Source of the DNA: Galerina marginata
Taxonomy: Eukaryota; Basidiomycota; Agaricomycetes; Agaricales; Galerinaceae
DNA length: 64,000 nt
NCBI GenBank assembly: GCA_023014335.1
Contig: JAECYW010000020.1
Coordinates: forward strand, 496,001-560,000
Direction of reading: 5' to 3'
Shown here: piece after piece, positions 45,766 through 57,149 of the stretch
Layout of the letters: each line of letters starts with the position of its first letter
Position numbering within the stretch: position 1 is the first letter of the stretch
Translations under genes and position numbers: made by a program
The notes under the pieces: model-generated
Databases searched by the model: none
What the model was told of the DNA's origin: nothing
What the model saw: only the letters and a program-made list of their open reading frames with translations

Positions 45766-47131
45766 TTATGCGGAAACTGCCCCCGATACTACATCATCAA
45801 CACGCTGTTGCAATTCGTCGGGAAGGGTATCCTTGATTTCATAAGTATCGTCGACTCCGTATTGTTCTCGATCTTGCTTGAGGATCATGTTGAACGCTCT
45901 GCGTATCAAATGTAAGTGAACGTCAAGTAATCATATGAGAAGGGAACGCACTTCGTCATTTTAGCGGGCGAGGAGTCGGCATGCTTGCGGATAAATTCGA
46001 GACGGTCATCGATCAGGTTCCAATACTTGTCGGAACCAGAACTCTCCCTGTGAACTTTACGCTGACACCGTGTTTCAGTTGACAACATTTGAGAGATATG
46101 AAGAAACGACACTTACCATTATTGCAACACGGGCACACAGCTGAACTGTGACCCGACAGGGCGTACCCTGGACTATCTGTTGCGCAAGGGCAAATATATT
46201 CTGGTTTGCAATTATGCTTTGGTTGATCTGTCCTCGTAGAAATGAGAGCACCCATCAGCTACCAGAAATAATTATACCAATATATCACGTACAATTTTTT
46301 TCATCTTGGACCGAAGTTGAGTAAGGGCGTAACTGACTTCCCTTTTTATCTTTTCCCAGCTGGCGTAGTCGTGTTCGATTCCAATTGGCAGATCAAAGCG
46401 GTATTTCCTGATGATATCCTGATGAAATGTTTAACTACAAAGTTTGTATTAGTGGGTGTCAGGCTTACCAATATGTGGTTACGAGGTATGTTGCCTTTAT
46501 AGGCGCTAATCTTCACAGAGAGGAGAACGGCCAGTGCATAATTCGTGATGTTGGTCTATAGACAGCTTAGTAAAGGGTGACAAGATATTAGACTTCGACA
46601 ACATACCTTGAGTTCATCGGAAACTTGGAATGGTGCTGCTGCCGACTGAAATGCGTCGATCTTGTTCTCGACCGACATGAGACAGGCAAACATCTTTGCT
46701 TGGCGGCCAAGCGCAGAGTCCTGTATACGATGGTTAGATACAGGGTGAAAATTACATAACCAGGTACTCGCCGCTAAGAACAACTCCAAATCGCTGCATT
46801 GATCTGCACGCAGCTTCTTCTTTGTGGCATAACGGAGACAGGCCGTGGCGATGTTACTTATCGTTGGCGTCAATGGTCGTGACTCCGTTGGCGAAGAGCC
46901 ATCGTCCTCTGGTTCTGTGTCTCCTTCATCGAGCCGATCGCCTTCCTGACGTTGTCGTTTTCCAAGTATCGAGAGTTCTGGTGGCGGGCTAGAGCGCATC
47001 ATGGCATCGTGAAGCTCTTGCTCATAGTTGTTCAGGAACATGGCTCCCTCCCTTTGGAGAGGGCGTACAGATTGGGGAGAGGTCAACTGAGGAGGTTGAG
47101 GTTGAGCGGGAGGTGGATCGCTGGGAGCCAT
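45766..47131 (-). CDS. Agaricomycete-type conserved protein of unknown function (354 aa)
   Basis: Exons 47131-46607, 46555-46469, 46418-46293, 46200-46117, 46061-45952 and 45898-45766 join in phase to 354 residues. After a Pro/Gln-rich, acidic disordered N-terminus (LGKRQRQEGDRLDEGDTEPE) come helical stretches TNITNYALAVLLSVKISAYK, DIIRKYRFDLPIGIEHDYAS, NIFALAQQIVQGTPCRVTVQ, LCARVAIMR and DDRLEFIRKHADSSPAKMTK, ending DELQQRVDDVVSGAVSA. I recognise this as a repeated, uncharacterised family in mushroom genomes but know no function for it. The NYALAVLLS...KYRF and ALTQLRSKMKKI parts are its most distinctive signatures. The 92-nt intron before NIFALAQQI is longer than the others; an alternative acceptor (46257) would shift the frame. 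All residues seem intact. Confidence 0.72.
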
Positions 47132-49198
47132 GAGAGCAAAATAATTATTACAGCTCTTTATATAATGTTCAAGCAAGTGACTCACATTCGAAAATGACTC
47201 TGAATGACTCAAATCAAAACCAATAAACACAGACAATCATCTGGCATCAGGAAAACCTAAATTGCCTATTTGCGAAAATAAGCTGTAATCAGTATCGGCG
47301 AAGTGTTACCGAACTGAAGTCAACTTACTTTGCCAAATTAGCTCTTATAAGTTACTTACTCAGCACAAATCCCCAGTGACTCTGTTTCAATTAGAACGGG
47401 GGACCCTCATCCTAGCATACGCTCCAATATCTTTAGTGTCTGTGTCCTGTTGAACATCATTATATGCATAGTCATTGAAATTGATTTTACTAAAGCATTT
47501 GAAAATTCTAAGCTGATCAATTTATGGACCTACGTATCTAAACTGAGGATCGACTCGTCGCAGAGGAGGTAGCAGAGGCCAATTACATCGGCGCAGGGGT
47601 AATGGGTGTGGCGAAGCGTTGCCCGCATTAACGGTGACGCGACGGTGAAGGAGGCGGGCATTAACTGCCTTGACAGCTACGTTAACGATATTGCAGAAGG
47701 CTGTGATAATTAGCGTAGGCTGCTGAGTATCCAGTCCCGGCCCACATCTTTTGGAGGAGGGGCACACAGGATGAGGTGGAGTTGAGGTGGGGGATGGTGA
47801 TGGCTGCCGACGGCGGTCGGAAAGGTGGAGGCCGTGGACCTGCGTATAGGCATCAACAACGCCTACAACCTGAAGAGGGCTTGGACAAACCTTGTTGAAC
47901 GAAGACGAGGAACGGTGGTGATGGCATGCTATTGCCCTCCTTGCCACCCGTTGAATGACAAGGGATCGCGGTTTCCGGCCGCCCCCGTCATTGGAACAAC
48001 AACGAGGGACCATGGCAGTCGCGATCCTCGCTACCTCATTGAATGGTGAGGGGCGGTGGTATTCGTCGCCTGCCCTCGTCGCCTCCTTCGCTGCCTCGTG
48101 CTCACCGACCTACGGGACCGTCGCGAAAGTCTTGGAGCTACAAAGAACTGAGGATGGTAGTGACCGGTTCACTACAAACAGCAGTGAAAGACTTACGTCG
48201 AGACAGGGAAGTACCAACAGCTGAGGTGGGGGATGGCGTCACTCACGTTGACAGTGGTTGAAGGGGCCAGAGTTGAGGAAGTCAATTTGAATGTGTGGCG
48301 GAAATCAAGGCAGCGCCAACCGTCTCGACAGCAGGCGCAGAAGGAATGCGTGGCGCAATGGTGGCTGGTTGCATTGACGCCGATTGCAAATGGGAGGACG
48401 TTGAGGCTGTGTCATTAAATGATTAGTAGATAATGAGGCCAAAAGTTTGGCGGTTCGAAGCTTACCAGTCAGGCCTATAATGTGCTGACAGGTATGGTCA
48501 GAAGAGAGGCGCATCGGCTCGGTGGCCAGGCGTGTTCCATGCCAAGACGAGCTTCATGACTTCAGGGTGGTCGGTCAATCCAGCCATCGGCAGTCGAGGA
48601 GATGGACAAAAAAGGAGTGAGGGCGGAGGTCTGCGTCGGCCACGTCAACAAGGCCCACAGGACTGCAGCTATTAACTGATCAGTATATAAAAAGCTGGCA
48701 GAAGGGCAATATGGCCACGGATATTCTTCCAACCATGGACACTGTGATGGGCAGATGTAGCCGTGTCAGAAGTATGCAGTGCTAGAGACAACAATTTTTA
48801 CCTTGCATCCCGGAGAGACAAGCACTAAGCAGCTCGACGGGTGTGGTTATTGAAGGCGGAGAGACGACGGTGGTGGAAGGAGTTGAGTTCTGTTGATTTC
48901 TCACAATCAATGTCGTCACTTGTGTCGGAGTTTGAACTGACTTAAACGAAATCGCAAGGACACAGCGTCTCTTTCATGTCTTGACATGGTCCAACGGCTT
49001 TCAATGATGACTAGAAAATCCCAAGGCTGGATGAAGGCAACTGAATACATCATATAAAAATGCAATACAAGATACAAGTACAAGTCATAGTCATAGTCAG
49101 TACAAAAAAAATCGAGTTGACGAAAGAGCTTTGACGAGAAACGTGATTGTTCAGTAACGGTCAGTCACTACACCAGTTGTCGAATGTCAATAATGCAC
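47132..49198. other. GC-rich stretch without a supportable gene
   Basis: From 47520 to 48700 the sequence is GC-rich, with ORFs on both strands of up to 163 codons but of simple Arg/Pro/Ser composition. No motif or exon chain was found. It may be degraded repeat DNA; no terminal repeats were found. Confidence 0.4.
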
Positions 49199-51854
49199 TT
49201 AATAAATTGGGCAAAATGCGTACGTTGCGATATTGCCCCCGGACGGCATTACAATTGCCGCATCGTCCTGCGGTAAGTCAAGGCTAGTATTAGACATCGG
49301 ACTGGAACCAGTTGAGTATCGACGTGCTCCGAGTCGTGGTGCTTGTGAGTTCCTGACCAGCTTCGTGAGCTCTTGTCTCAATCTTATTCCGTATATTCTG
49401 ATCATCTTGTCGACAGCGGATGCAGGGAGCCAGGGGGGGAGAGCGCAGGGAGAGACCGTATTATGTGAGCCTCTCACAATGAACGTCTCCTTTGCTGACC
49501 CGGGCCCCAACACCGCCAAAAGGTCCTCACAGACCGGACAACACCTTTTGGAAACACCTATAATGCGGGCATATTCCTGGCATTGACGACAGTGAGAAAC
49601 AAATGTTAGAAATAAAGAAGGACTCACAACAAGTTCTACCAATATATCATGCAGTTGCGTTCCAGGGGCAACCTCATCGAGGGCTTGGGGATTGAGAAGG
49701 CTGGCAAGGATTGCCTCACAATGGCAAGTACCCGTGAACTTGATCGTCTCTTCTGTAAATTGCTGGAAGAGATTGCACACTTTTCTTATCTCTTCGAGAT
49801 CGTTGAGGAGACCGGGGGGGTAAGCGGCGATATCATCCTGGGACTCAACTTCCTCTGCCCAATTGTCGAGAGTCACCTTGATGGCAATGGCGCTATCCTG
49901 ACAGCCAGGCACATCACAGACCTCAGATGTGAGCCAATCGAATCTTGGCTGAATCTTGTCCATCAACCGTTTTACCTCCTCTTTAGTATACCGTTCCTTA
50001 CGATGCAATTTGGGAAAGAGGGTAGAGATAAGCTTGCCCACATGGGTCTTCGTAAGCTTATGCTGTGACTTTTGGCCCCGTTCCAGAAAGTTCAGGAGAC
50101 TGTCAGTCGTCAGTTCGCCGTCGCCTTTGCCGTCGCTGTCGCCTTTGCCGTCGCCGTCGCCTTTGCCATCGCCTTTGCTGTCGCCTTTGCTGTCGCCTTT
50201 GCTGTCGCTGTCGCCTTTGCTGCCACTGGTGCCACTGTTACCGGAGTTGCTGTTGCCGGCCTTGATGTTGCCGGCCGGGGCATTGCCCAGTGCGGGGTTG
50301 TCCTCTGCGTCAAGTGGAAGATACTTCCTTTCCGTGAAGATATCCCTCCACGGCGCGGAGTCAGTGCCTGGGTGGTCGGCTTCCACTATTTTCATAGTCG
50401 TGTCGGAAGGGAGCATCTGCGAAGCAGTGTATGAGGTGAGGATGTTGACCCCATGGAAATGGACAATCATGAGCTTGAGCCACTTCATCCAACTCTCCCA
50501 CCCAGGCATGGGGTCCTTGCTGTCTGCGGCAATTGGGCCGACGCCTGCAACCTCCTCGTCGTCTACGGTAGAAATCCCAGGCAACGTATCAGTGGCATAA
50601 GATACCAATCCAAGCGCAATTGACTTTCGTATATTCCGCAGGTGGGTTGGTAAGGCGGCGCCTGCAACGAGTGTCTCGAGAAAAAGTCCAACCCAATTGA
50701 CTTTATTGACTGCCATCGTAAACTTGAATCCTTCTGGCAATTTGTCAAGTTGGCCGGTGTGAAAAAAGTCCATATACATCAGGTTGGTAAAAAAGGCGTC
50801 GAGGACGGTAAGCAGCAGTTGATGGAATTCCTGACACGTGTGGTCATTGTAGAGCCTGAAGTCAGCCGGTCGCTTTCCTGTAGCATTGGCAAGCTTGCGA
50901 AGAGTCTTGTAATTATTGGCAGGGAACAAACCCAACTGGCATTCCTTGAACAGCTTGAGTGCTTCGACATCACGACTATAATGCAGCCGTTCGAAAGGGG
51001 GCGTTGCTTCAGAAGAGTCGAAAGAAAGCTTTGCAATGTCGACGCCCTTGATCGCTTTCAGAAAGGGCTCCGACCTGGAGTTGGAGATGCGCGCCCATAT
51101 TTTGGTAGAACACGTAGCCACGATGTACGGCATGAACCAGGGAGCGAGATCTACCCGGGTCTTCCAAATTTTGAGAATCTGGTCCACAATCCACACATGC
51201 TCATTCAAATGAGGCCGGGTTCTGTATTCCAGACGTTGAGTATATAGTAAAATGTGGTTCTTTGATTAGTACTAACCCTCCCCTCAGAATGCCTAAGATG
51301 TATGAGCGAAGTGCCTCTTCTTCGCCATTTCCATCACGTTCAAGTTCGGCGATCAAGGCTGGCTTTTGGGGCAGGAGAATCCTGGGGATCGAAGTGGATG
51401 CAGATGTGGGCGATGGACCATGGTTTTCCGAGTCTGAAGGTGGCCGCCTAGGGTTGTAGACAGAAAGCATACGCCAAAAACTGGCAATCTTTTCGGTGAT
51501 CGAGGCAGGAGGCTGCTCGACAACGGCAGTGGCCTGGGAGCTGTTATGTTTGAGTGAACGACCAGATAAATTGGCTGAAACAACGACTTGCAGTTCGGAA
51601 CCACTCCGAAGCTTATTGTCGAAGTTAACTCCAACAGCAACCACTTCATACGCCATGACCAGGATGGTAGACAGCGCGGTGCACAGTGCAAGCGCGGTTC
51701 GTTCGCCAATACTCAGGCTCTTCTTCCCCTCAGGGCGAAGCTGGAATGGAGTTTGGAAATGACAAACAAGTGATAGCAAAGTTGTTAACGTCTTAAATGC
51801 TTGTAGATCCTTGCGAGGAGCAGTAACGGACGAGTTCGGGGGTACGGAGTCCAT
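49199..51854 (-). CDS. OTT_1508-like nucleic-acid deaminase-fold protein (848 aa)
   Basis: Exons 51854-51277, 51221-49631 and 49576-49199 join in phase to 848 residues. The long N-terminal region is helical (IWKTRVDLAPWFMPYIVATC; FTMAVNKVNWVGLFLETLVA). A low-complexity linker follows (SGTSGSKGDSDSKGDSKGDG and more, residues about 500-545). The C-terminal part has the two zinc-site motifs of the deaminase fold: the C-H-C-E of GTCHCEAILASLL and the CPVC of KRCCPVCEDLLAVLG. FIVRGSHNTVSPCALPPWLP then matches the end of the basidiomycete OTT_1508-like deaminase family. The substrate is unknown; nucleic-acid base deamination is the family hypothesis. The 54-nt second intron is a multiple of three, and if retained it would add 18 residues including a CRQC. 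A single well-kept frame argues for a functional gene. Confidence 0.8.
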
Positions 51855-53050
51855 TGTGATGTCAGGTCAGGGTTGGGCAAGAATGGTATCGACAGGGCTT
51901 GCTTATAAACGTCATCAGGAATGATTTGAGCGACGGAAGTGAATGACGATCTTCCAGACTTACTAAGGAGTCCTTTGGTTTGGGTTGGTTATCCACCAAT
52001 AAGTAAACGGAATCCGAACGGGGGCTGCTGTCGTGATTGCGTAATCCCCCATCACAACTCCGTTCAACGATAGCTATATATATCCAGCAATTTATTCCAC
52101 ACCCCGCTATATAACATCATATAATGGCGCGTTGTGCCAATTCCCCACACTGATTTCCCTTTTGAAAGAGAAATAATGGATTGCAAGCAAAGTAACACTT
52201 GTACTAATCAAAGTTGAATAAGCCATTTAGTTTTCATACTTGAGCTTCCATGAAACCATTGCATCAAGAATAACTTTATCATGACTCAAATCAGGAGGGA
52301 AGGAAGGAGGGAGGCTGACCCATCAACGGTGTGTTCACACAGGTGAGAGAGCTGTACCAGAAAAGTGTATAACTGGCGACTTCCTGTAGAATAGCGTCTC
52401 GCTTGAAGCTATTAACCCAGTTCGACAAAGCCTTCCCGAAGTCGTTGAGTCCACGCTGGCTGGCCGGTTCGATATGACGAATCCAAACCTTGACTGGATG
52501 TTTCCATACAGAGAATCTTTTGTCTTCTATCTCATCAGACTCTGGAGGAACGGGAAAAGGTGATTTATTGATAGAGGGCAAACACCCGTCGCAAATTTCT
52601 ACCAACCATATCAGTGGAATACAAAGCCTGGATCTCCCTATAATCCCGAGGTCTTGCTCTTGGACCCTGTTAGGATGGAGAATGTGAGCTCGTTATTGTA
52701 ATAGAGCTATATTGAACTCACGAAAACTGGTTTGCAACTTTGTTACACAACCCTGTCACCTGCTCACAATCCGTCTTGAATGATGCTTGTGCGTCGACGA
52801 GGCGTCAAAAGTGTGGTATAGGGGCCCGATTGGCGACTCGCGAAGCTGAACGAGAAATGGAAGGTAAGCACGGGCTGCACAAATTATACGATCAAATGCT
52901 GACCTTTCAAACTTTAGACCTCGTAAAATGCCCCGGCATCTCGGAATGGTGCATGAGGAGTGCAAACAATGACATGCGGAGGGAGGAAGCTATGAATGGA
53001 ACATGTCGAAGATAGGTCGGTCTAAAAGTATTAGGAGTGATCAACATACG
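51855..53050. other. No supportable gene
   Basis: A minus-strand ORF (52291-52605) may be a terminal exon of a small gene, with possible exons up to 52690, but no family is recognisable. Otherwise short ORFs only. Confidence 0.4.
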
Positions 53051-54460
53051 TGAAGCAATAAGGGCGACAAAGAATGCAATAACAACGATGCAAACCACTT
53101 CATATTTTATGATCTAGGGAGGAATAGCTCAGCGAGAACGACCTCAGAAACGACAGAAAAAACTTACAATCCAACGTCGCTGGTGTTTCTGCTTGACGGA
53201 GTACAATGGAGTGCGGATCTGCTTGAACGGTCTCAATCAGACTATATAAAAACGATCAGCAACAAATAATAACCAAAATAAAAACTCACGAAGAACAGTC
53301 GCATGGAGACGATCGAAATAGGTATGAGGATGGGCGGCGTCAGCATTAACAGCAGCATATGCCCGAGGGGAATATCGGAGCTCCGTAGTGATAGGTCAAT
53401 AATCTTGACGATGAACGTTTGAACTCTCGTCTCTCGCGCAGACTGTGACATAACATATGCGTCAGGTCCACGTCTGGACCATCTACCCGTCCACGAAGCC
53501 CGATTGGTCTCGTTGTGCTTGAATTCACGAGAGAAGAAGACAGCGATGAGGATCATGTGGATGGCACTTTGGACAGCCGTTATGCAGATAAGGCCGAGGA
53601 CAGCATGGGATGCGTTCCACGACTCGAGGAACCACTGCAGGAGAAGACGGAGCAAAGTTAATGATGACAAAGGAAATCAGTATTTCAGGCAAGTGGAAAC
53701 ATACTAAGAACTCGGAGAAATCAATTATGCCGGTGACATCGAGCCCATGAGCGACGAACGCAATCACAGAGCCGAACTCGGGGAACATGGGGTCGAGCAT
53801 GGGACCAAGGAAGAGCGGCACCAAGAATAGTGGCAGTGGCACATCGGCATTCCACACAATAGGGCCAATGCAGCTGGTACGAGAAACATTGCCTGACAAC
53901 TTCTCTGATGGGTGGCCAAGTTTCTTTTTCTTGTGTCCACTGATCATCGTGCGCGAGAGGCAGCAGTAACAAATCCAGAAATTGTCGTGTGAACGCGAAT
54001 TTCCGCACGACATCCATCTCAAAAATTCACTAAAAAAGTAAATTAGAAAAATTAATGAGGTCATCAATGACATGTGACAAAATCTGCATACCAGTAGTCA
54101 ATGATGAAGTCCGAGGACACGACTTGATGAGGGTTGAACCAGAACGGTGCAACGCACAGTGACCTGATCGTAAACCAGAAGTAAATGAGGTAAGGCGTCC
54201 ATAGCGTCAACGTCACATATAGCAAGATGATCTGCGTCCTCATCCCCAGGTATATGCTGGGCCCAGCGAATCAAGAGAACAAAATACTGAAGTAGATCTG
54301 TGTGGTCGCAAATCCATGACCAGCAGCAATGCATTGCGCACCACCGAATGTCAAGTTGCTGAGGATGGAGTGGGTGTAGATCTGAGTCAGGCGAGAGCGA
54401 ACTGAATTGTTTACCGAGACGGAAGATAGCTTTCCATGTACCATGCTCGACGAGTTCGGG
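53051..54460 (-). pseudogene. 1,3-beta-glucan synthase (FKS1) C-terminal relic
   Basis: Minus-strand segments follow the FKS1 C-terminal membrane region in order: PELVEHGTWKAIFRLGKQF, TQIYFSILFS then IYLGMRTQIILLYVTLTLWT, EFLRWMSCGNSRSHDNFW, LSRTMISGHKKKKLGHPSEK, SCIGPIVWNADVPLPLFLV, GPMLDPMFPEFGSVIAFVAH, WFLESWNASHAVLGLICITA, FFSREFKHNETNRASWTGRW, LMLTPPILIPISIVSMRLFF, PFKQIRTPLYSVKQK and finally KYEVVCIVVIAFFVALIA. Frame changes and stops separate several of these (for example near 54380 and 54270). A block between KKKKLGHPSEKLSG and IGPIVWNA is missing. There is no glucan-synthase catalytic part at all. It is a dead C-terminal piece joined at its 5' side to a MATE fragment. Real FKS1 is an essential plasma-membrane enzyme of wall synthesis, so an intact copy is expected elsewhere. 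Confidence 0.85.
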
Positions 54461-54985
54461 TGGCGAGTGCAATCGGACCGAGGCTGAGAAGAATAAATTA
54501 GTCTACGTTCTGTGGGTTGAACAAAAAAGCACAGAGCCCCCGAGAGCCACGAGTTCCCAAGCCCACCACTCCGAAGCAGTTTGTCCTGTTCATGGAAATC
54601 GCGCACGTCAGCAATTGCAAGATAAAAGACTAAATATCATGAATACTGACCGACACCGCTCAAGCCGAGCTGAACCAAGACGCCTGACCTGGTAAACATC
54701 CGATGTAAACATCCGACGGGATAGAGGATACCAGGCAGTATGAGGGACATAGAAAATGCCGTAGAAAATCGACATCAGAGAGATAAGATTGAAAGATATA
54801 GCAGTGGCGATCGGTGCGGCGATAAATCCCAGACAGATGGGCTTAGGACCCCGTACTGAATGATCGTGAGCGATTGCAATGGGTAGAAATTTCAAGGACC
54901 ATACCAAGCAGCCAGTTGAGAATTGTGTTAGTAGGTGCTACGATAAAGACGATGCGCGTCAGGACGGTGAAAAGACCTATTTGAC
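54461..54985 (-). pseudogene. MATE-family transporter fragment
   Basis: Exon pieces read VLTRIVFIVAPTNTILNWLL, then (after an intron at 54911-54862) RGPKPICLGFIAAPIATAIS, FNLISLMSIFYGIFYVPHTA, WYPLSRRMF, VLVQLGLSGVG and (after an intron) QTASEWWAWELVAL, then LGPIALATR. That is the TM7-TM9 part of fungal multidrug-and-toxin-extrusion transporters. The N-terminal half and everything after LATR are missing; at that point the sequence passes into the glucan-synthase relic. There is also a small in-frame duplication at the FTS/VYQ turn (ATGTTTACATCGGATGTTTACC). The piece cannot encode a working transporter. Confidence 0.75.
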
Positions 54986-55169
54986 TGTATGAGTCGACTG
55001 AACGCGAAGGAGACGGTATTGGCTGAACGTACCTTGAGACTGGAAATCGTGCCTAATTAAAGCCCGTGTTCGGGTTAGCAGAGGATGACAGCAAAAGCCC
55101 AAGGAATGCGTACCTGCTGATGCAGTTGAAAGCATAGGCTTGAAAGTGGCCGCCGCCGCTCAGCCTCAG

Positions 55170-56905
55170 ATCAGGAAAAGTCCATTTGTCTGGTGCCGTC
55201 TGGACGGTCTGATTGGTCTGGCAGGTCTGGCGCCAGAAACCCATTTCTTCCAGACATCGTCATAATTTACATTCCTGCCATAAATCTGTCAGGAATCAGT
55301 TTTCTTCCAAATTTTTGCCAGACCGCCAGACTCGATTGTTCTGACCATAGTACTCTTCACTGTATAACAGGTAAGAATGCTTGGGGATTTATGGTATAAG
55401 GATAATTTACATACACTGATGTACATACTAGTAACTTGGCTGTAATCCCACTCGCAACCTGAGACTCGTCATGTAGGCTGGTGCCAGTAGCAAGAAATGG
55501 ATGCACGCAACTAGCTGGGAATTGAGAGTCGTACTTGAAGTTTGAAGCTTTGAATTCCAGTGAGTCAAAACTTCATGAGAGTTTGTAAATGACGACTCGA
55601 CGATTCACGCTGAAGTGAAATATTACCAAGTTCGTTCGAACTCCGAAGCACGTGACTATGTTCATCGAAGTTGAACGTTGAATGTTGAAATTTCGCTCGA
55701 CGACGAATCTTGCTTCTGTCCTCCACCCTCTTTCATCTCGTGTTCCTTATCTCTCCTCTAACGGCCTGATATCATGTAGAACTCAGCAAATGTGACCTTC
55801 GGCCGGTCAGCACAACACAGCAACTGATATTCGGCGGCGCGGGCTGTATGGAGAGGATAAGGAAGATTTGGATAACGTAGGCGGCCCCACCTTCAAAATG
55901 CCGTCCCTACTAACTCTTTTGCAGGCTGGTCTTACTGGACGCATCCGCACTAGTTTTAAGCTTGAGAGTCTCTCCAAACAGCTTAGCCTCGAAGCGCTGT
56001 TCACTGACACCGGGTATGGAACTTGCAAGGACGTACACAACGTAAGTGCCTCTTTTGTCTGTTGCAAACTCGCTCACGCATTAGGAGAAGTCCATTCGTC
56101 TGGTGCTGTCTGGACGGTCTGATCGGTCTTACACGAGGCAAGTAATCTGTGGTGCGCTGCTAACTCTCTCACTGATGATCTTCATTATTTAGAGCACGAT
56201 GCTTGCTGGTGTGCTTCAACGAGTCGATCCGCCGATGAAGCTCGGTGACTCATGAACAACATTCAGGTGTGTCGGGAGCCTTTGTTTTGACCTCTCTGCG
56301 GTAACCCAACCCCTCGATCCATATGACCACGGTAAGTACTGCTTCGCTTCTCAACCATTGTACTGCGCTGTTGACTGACAGTAAATTTGAGTAAGTGATT
56401 AATGTTTTTCATCCTGGTTCATTTTGGTAAAGTAAGCCTTCTTGCCGCCGCCTCTTGCTTAATTAACACGGGTTCCGCCTGATTTAGGCCTTCTATTCCA
56501 AAATGCCGACCACATAGCTCATGTATGGGATGTTTCTCGGCAGTACAGGCTTGTCAAGGCACCCGCCAGGGCTGTCGCTTTGTTGCGCACCCTCGTAGTA
56601 CGTGGTTGCTATATGGAGCACATACCATGTACTGTAGATAGAAGTGGAATATACTTAGTTAGACGTTCGATGAAAGGCTGTAATCAATGAAATTCGGAAA
56701 GCTGGAATGGAACAGAATATGGCTTGTGAAGGGGTTAGTTCTGGCGGCATAATAGAATCTGACGCCAGAACCAATTTCTGGCAACTAAAAGTGTTTATAA
56801 AATTATGCAGGTGATTATGTCGCCACATAATTTATGGCGGTCTGGAATTGTCTGATAAGTCTGGCGCCAGACGTGCCAGATGGATGGAGTTTTCCTGATT
56901 GGCAC
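55170..56905. repeat. Dispersed copies of a TCTGGCGCCAGA-rich repeat
   Basis: A sequence starting ATCAGGAAAAGTCCATTTG lies at 55170 (plus), again as AGGAGAAGTCCATTCGTC at 56083 (plus), and inverted at about 56900 (AATCAGGAAAACTCCA on the minus strand). Each is followed by CTGG(T/C)-CGTCTGG and, in two of them, GTCTGGCGCCAGA and CCATAAAT. The plus/minus pair could bound an element of about 0.8 or 1.7 kb, but neither gives a clean target duplication. No transposase ORF is present. Confidence 0.55.
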
Positions 56906-57149
56906 CCATACCCGTGCCAATCTTCTTTTGGAAGTTCAAAATCATGCCAAAGCAAAAATCTCTGCCCTTCCCGCATGAGAGCGTGGCGTAGGAAGAGTGA
57001 ACTACCCAAACCCATATCGTCGCTGTCGTTGATGTTTAGCTACACTGGTTCCAGGAAAGTGCAAAGAAATAAAACTGACACGAGAATTCCGCCTTTAGCG
57101 TGCCCTGTTTTTTCAAGCATGAAACCTGAGGATAAAATAAAATTTGACT
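56906..57149. other. Intergenic 3' flank of the TET/JBP gene
   Basis: Nothing recognisable beyond the repeat next to it. Confidence 0.4.

Noticed and set aside
47522..48013. 163-codon minus-strand ORF
   Set aside because: Arg/Pro/His-rich in a GC-rich block with comparable ORFs on the other strand; no domain pattern.
49956..50600. 214-codon plus-strand ORF with Ser/Pro/Leu repeats
   Set aside because: Antisense shadow of the SKGD-repeat part of the deaminase gene.
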